From CAYZJK01 sp964479125 (GTDB lineage Bacteria > Patescibacteriota > Saccharimonadia > Saccharimonadales > Saccharimonadaceae): a stretch of 25,651 nucleotides of DNA. Shown here piece after piece: positions 23,350-25,651 of the stretch. The stretch covers positions 1-25,651 of the forward strand of contig CAYZJK010000009.1 of assembly GCA_964479125.1 (NCBI GenBank). The letters are read 5' to 3'. The position numbers and the translations under genes were made by a program. The notes under the pieces are model-generated. The model saw only the letters and a program-made list of their open reading frames with translations, was not told the DNA's origin and ran no database searches. Numbering within the stretch: the first letter of the stretch is position 1; each line of letters opens with the position of its first letter.

Positions 23350-23724
23350 ATGCTGAAGCAAAAAAATAGATTTCATGGCCATGGCAGTCTCCGTTATGTA
23401 TATAAGAACGGAGATATTATTCGTTCTAGGGTCTTATCTACTAAATACACGAAAAATAAGTTCAGAAAAGAATCTAGGTTTAGTGTAGTTATTAGTAAGA
23501 AGGTGATGAAGAGTGCGGTTGGGCGCAATCGAATGAGGCGGCGAATCTATGAAGTGATCCGCTTATCGCTTCCAGAGATAACTGAGCCACATGATGTAGC
23601 GATATTAGTCTTTTCAAGCGAGGTAATAACTATGCCTTACGAAGAGTTGTCGAATATTATTTATTCTCAGTTTAGAGAAGCAGGTATCCTGCCAAAACTT
23701 CCAGAAGAAACTGAAGATAAATAA
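23350..23724 (+). CDS. rnpA: Ribonuclease P protein component
   Basis: The 124-residue basic product contains the RnpA signature RFSVVISKKVMKSAVGRNRM followed by RRRIYEVIR. The N-terminal NRFHGHGSLRYVYKNGDIIR corresponds to the usual start. It binds RNase P RNA and assists removal of tRNA 5' leaders. No ribosome-binding site precedes the ATG. The gene follows rpmH after a terminator and is followed by yidC after 96 nt. The yidD gene often found between rnpA and yidC is missing. Confidence 0.95.
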   Translation: MLKQKNRFHGHGSLRYVYKNGDIIRSRVLSTKYTKNKFRKESRFSVVISKKVMKSAVGRNRMRRRIYEVIRLSLPEITEPHDVAILVFSSEVITMPYEELSNIIYSQFREAGILPKLPEETEDK

Positions 23725-23780
23725 CGTTTTAAGCGGCCTCTACTACTGATACAGCCCTCGATTTACTGTCAATATACTGA

Positions 23781-23786
23781 TATAAT
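23781..23786 (+). promoter_or_regulatory. Probable -10 element of yidC
   Basis: A perfect TATAAT has only a weak TCGATT 17 bp upstream (23758-23763). It is flanked by an imperfect inverted repeat, TTACTG (23763-23768) and CAGTAA (23793-23798). The predicted leader is about 28 nt and contains GGAG at 23807-23810. Confidence 0.5.
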
Positions 23787-23820
23787 AAGTGTCAGTAATT
23801 TTTGATGGAGAATTTTTTAA

Positions 23821-24894
23821 GTGAATGTATTTGATGTGTTTGTAGTTCAGCCCATCTTCAATCTATTGATGGCGCTGTATAGCATCATCCCAGGGGGTGA
23901 CTTTGGTCTAGCAGTTATTATCTTTACGATTCTGATTCGTATTTTGATGTGGCCGCTAGTTAAAAAGCAAATTGAGCAGGTTAAGGCGATGCGTAAGGTG
24001 CAGCCAGAGATGGCAAAGATTAAGCGCAAAGCTAAGGGTAATAAGCAGCTTGAAGGCATGATGATGCTAGAGCTATATAAGAAGCATAACGTTAACCCAT
24101 TTAGGTCAATCTTTGTACTTCTTATCCAGCTACCGATCTTTATTGGTCTATATAGCGTTATTCAGATCTTTACAGAAAAGACTGAAAGGCTAGCTGAGTT
24201 TACTTATGACTTCATTGAAGGAATTCCAGCAGTTGCTAATGCTATTAGTAACCCTGAAACTATTAGCCTGAATTTCCTAGGAGTAGTTGATTTAACTCAG
24301 CAGGCAATTGGTCCGGATGGAATTAACTTTATCCTTCTGCTTCTAATTATTGGATCAGGTATCTTACAGTACATTTCTGGCAAGCAAACCCTACCTCAGA
24401 ATAATGACGGTAAGGGTATTAGGCGAATTATGGCTGAGGCTGCTGAGGGCAAGGATCCAGACCAGGCTGAGATGAACGCAGCTGTGATGCGTAAGATGAT
24501 TTTCATCATGCCATTCATGATGGTCTTCATTATGATCAACCTACCAGGTATCCTAGCTCTTTACTTCACAGTTTCAACAGTTGTAGCGGTTGTACAGCAG
24601 CACATTCTTCTTAAGAGGAGTGAAGATGATAAGGACTCTAAAGATAGCGCTACTCCAGCTAAAAAATCATCTAAGAAGAGCCCGGCTACTGCTAAGAGCA
24701 AGACAATTGAAAAGGAAGCTGTAGCAGCTGAAGTAGTATCTGGAGCGAAGCCAGCTAATAAGGCAAAAACTACAGTCAAGTCAACCAAGAAGACTAAGCG
24801 CGAAAAGACTAAAGCTAAGAAGAAGATTAGTGCTGACAATCCCAACGTTATCCGAGTTAAGGCAAAGCCAACAAAGAAGAAGGGAGCGAAGTAA
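23821..24894 (+). CDS. yidC: Membrane protein insertase YidC/Oxa1
   Basis: YidC inserts proteins into the cytoplasmic membrane, alone or with the Sec translocon. The 357-residue product starts at a GTG with GGAG about 10 nt upstream. It has the short, Gram-positive-like architecture without the large periplasmic P1 domain and without a lipobox. Hydrophobic segments lie near residues 28-48 (LAVIIFTILIRILMWPLV, with the expected arginine in the first core helix), 95-115, 163-180 and 220-255. Between the first two is the basic cytoplasmic hairpin EQVKAMRKVQPEMAKIKRKA. The last 90 residues form a long K/A-rich tail, as in insertases that contact ribosomes. The TAA stop overlaps the khpB start by 1 nt. 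Confidence 0.95.
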   Translation: MNVFDVFVVQPIFNLLMALYSIIPGGDFGLAVIIFTILIRILMWPLVKKQIEQVKAMRKVQPEMAKIKRKAKGNKQLEGMMMLELYKKHNVNPFRSIFVLLIQLPIFIGLYSVIQIFTEKTERLAEFTYDFIEGIPAVANAISNPETISLNFLGVVDLTQQAIGPDGINFILLLLIIGSGILQYISGKQTLPQNNDGKGIRRIMAEAAEGKDPDQAEMNAAVMRKMIFIMPFMMVFIMINLPGILALYFTVSTVVAVVQQHILLKRSEDDKDSKDSATPAKKSSKKSPATAKSKTIEKEAVAAEVVSGAKPANKAKTTVKSTKKTKREKTKAKKKISADNPNVIRVKAKPTKKKGAK

Positions 24895-25355
24895 TGGATC
24901 GAGATGAGTCATTAAAGTTTGCAGTTAAGGTGGTAGAAGATATTATCTCTTTCTTTGAGGTTAAGCCTGAGGTTGGAGCTTACTTAGAAGAAGATGTTAT
25001 TAACATCGACGTATCTTCAACCGAAGAGAACAGCCTACTAATTGGACGTAATGCTGAAACTCTTCGCAGCATTCAAACCTTAGTCTCAGGCATGTTACAC
25101 GCTAATGATGCAGAGCTAAGGCGGGTGAGTATAGATATCGCAGGCTATAAGAAGCAGCACGCTGAAAAGATTGCTGAAAAGGCGGAAGGCTGGATTAAGC
25201 AAGTAAGAGAAACTGGTGATTCATACACAGTTCACCTCAATGCCGCGGATAGGCGAACAGTGCACCGAGTAGCACAAAACTATTCTGACATTCGCACTCA
25301 CTCTGAAGGCGAAGGTCGCGACCGAGTGCTAATCATCTCACAAAAAAGTTCGTAG
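24894..25355 (+). CDS. khpB: KH and R3H domain RNA-binding protein (KhpB/Jag)
   Basis: The 153-residue product has a KH domain at about 10-80, with the GxxG-type loop LLIGRNAETLRSIQ, and an R3H domain at about 85-150, with RRTVHRVAQ containing the R-x3-H motif. It lacks the separate Jag N-terminal domain found in longer homologues. KhpB/Jag proteins bind RNA and are linked to cell-wall elongation and division in Firmicutes. It is translationally coupled to yidC (TAATG) as in many bacteria. The TAG stop lies in the left arm of the terminator hairpin. Confidence 0.92.
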   Translation: MDRDESLKFAVKVVEDIISFFEVKPEVGAYLEEDVINIDVSSTEENSLLIGRNAETLRSIQTLVSGMLHANDAELRRVSIDIAGYKKQHAEKIAEKAEGWIKQVRETGDSYTVHLNAADRRTVHRVAQNYSDIRTHSEGEGRDRVLIISQKSS

Positions 25356-25373
25356 ACTACCTACGAACTTTTT
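25342..25373. terminator. Bidirectional intrinsic terminator between khpB and a glycosyltransferase gene
   Basis: GTTCGTAG (25348-25355) and CTACGAAC (25361-25368) form a perfect stem with a 5-nt loop. It is extended by an A run on the left (25342-25347) and a T run on the right (25369-25373), so it can work on both strands. Each arm carries the stop codon of one of the two convergent genes. Confidence 0.9.
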
Positions 25374-25651
25374 GCTTCTAATACCGCCATATATCCTTGA
25401 TGGGTTTCTTTAGCCATCTTCTCCCAGGAATACTTAGCGCGCTGCTTCTTGCCATTGGAGATTAGCTTATTGCGTAGCTTGCTGTCGGTGATTACTTCAT
25501 TGATAGCGCTAGCCATAGCACTAGTGTCATAGGGGTTAAAATAGTGAGCGGCGTCACCATACACCTCTGGAAGGCAGCTGGCGTTGCTTGAGACGACTGG
25601 AATGTCATATTGCATAGCTTCTAGACCTGGCAAGCCAAAACCTTCCATAAG
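25361..25651 (-). CDS. Glycosyltransferase family 4, C-terminal part (cut by window end)
   Basis: Only the last 96 or so codons are present; the frame stays open to the window edge, so the ATG seen near 25648 is not the real start. The sequence begins with EGFGLPGLEAM, the E-x7-E motif of GT-B fold family 4 glycosyltransferases. It continues VPVV-like (IPVVSSNASCLPEVYGDAAH) and YFNPYDTSAMASAI, which form the nucleotide-sugar binding half. Such enzymes transfer sugars from nucleotide donors, often in lipid or envelope polysaccharide synthesis; the substrate cannot be told. It is convergent with khpB and shares its terminator. Confidence 0.85.
   Translation of the reverse strand, partial: LMEGFGLPGLEAMQYDIPVVSSNASCLPEVYGDAAHYFNPYDTSAMASAINEVITDSKLRNKLISNGKKQRAKYSWEKMAKETHQGYMAVLEAKSS

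Noticed and set aside
1..25651. CRISPR array, insertion sequence or transposase
   Set aside because: I saw no regularly spaced direct repeats, transposase-like proteins or terminal inverted repeats in the window.

Overview
The window looks like the replication-origin region of a small-genome bacterium of the Candidate Phyla Radiation, most likely a Saccharibacteria (TM7) relative. This rests on three things: a dnaA-dnaN-recF block beside rpmH-rnpA-yidC-khpB, a PrgI/VirB4 secretion-type locus linked to large peptidoglycan-hydrolase proteins, and a compact layout with 1-8 nt gene overlaps. TGA is used as an ordinary stop (for example at 6951-6953), so the TGA=Gly code of Gracilibacteria/Absconditabacteria does not apply. 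The taxonomic call is inference.

Left region (1-15611, all + strand). It opens with a PrgI-like membrane protein, a TraC-like protein and a VirB4-type ATPase. The ATPase contains a 100-N assembly gap where its Walker A motif should lie. Two consecutive four-gene modules of the same design follow. Module A (3690-10188) and module B (10252-15611) each encode, in order: a large membrane protein with a C-terminal M23 endopeptidase domain; a secreted multidomain wall hydrolase (phage-type lysozyme plus a Cys/His NlpC-P60/CHAP-like domain, with an extra amidase domain only in module A); a single-pass PEGA-type protein; and a second single-pass protein. The modules are diverged paralogues. Module B has its own promoter, whose predicted transcript start is only about 5 nt before the start codon. 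I read the locus as an envelope-spanning secretion or attachment machine with dedicated wall-remodelling enzymes.

Centre (15595-19392, - strand). recF, dnaN and dnaA run leftward. Degenerate DnaA boxes lie between dnaA and dnaN. Consensus boxes, two of them in an 11-bp-arm inverted repeat, lie upstream of dnaA. This suggests a bipartite origin and DnaA autoregulation.

Right region (19736-25355, + strand). Two previously easy-to-miss genes encode single-pass membrane proteins of about 47 residues, each with its own promoter and terminator. A large gene follows for a soluble acidic protein whose C-terminus carries a motif series reminiscent of DUF3626/ADP-ribosyltransferase-like domains. Then come rpmH, rnpA, yidC and khpB. 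The window ends inside a convergent glycosyltransferase gene. khpB and this gene share one bidirectional terminator.

A recurring theme is promoters placed so close to start codons (10252, rpmH, rnpA, possibly prgI) that their mRNAs should be leaderless or nearly so.
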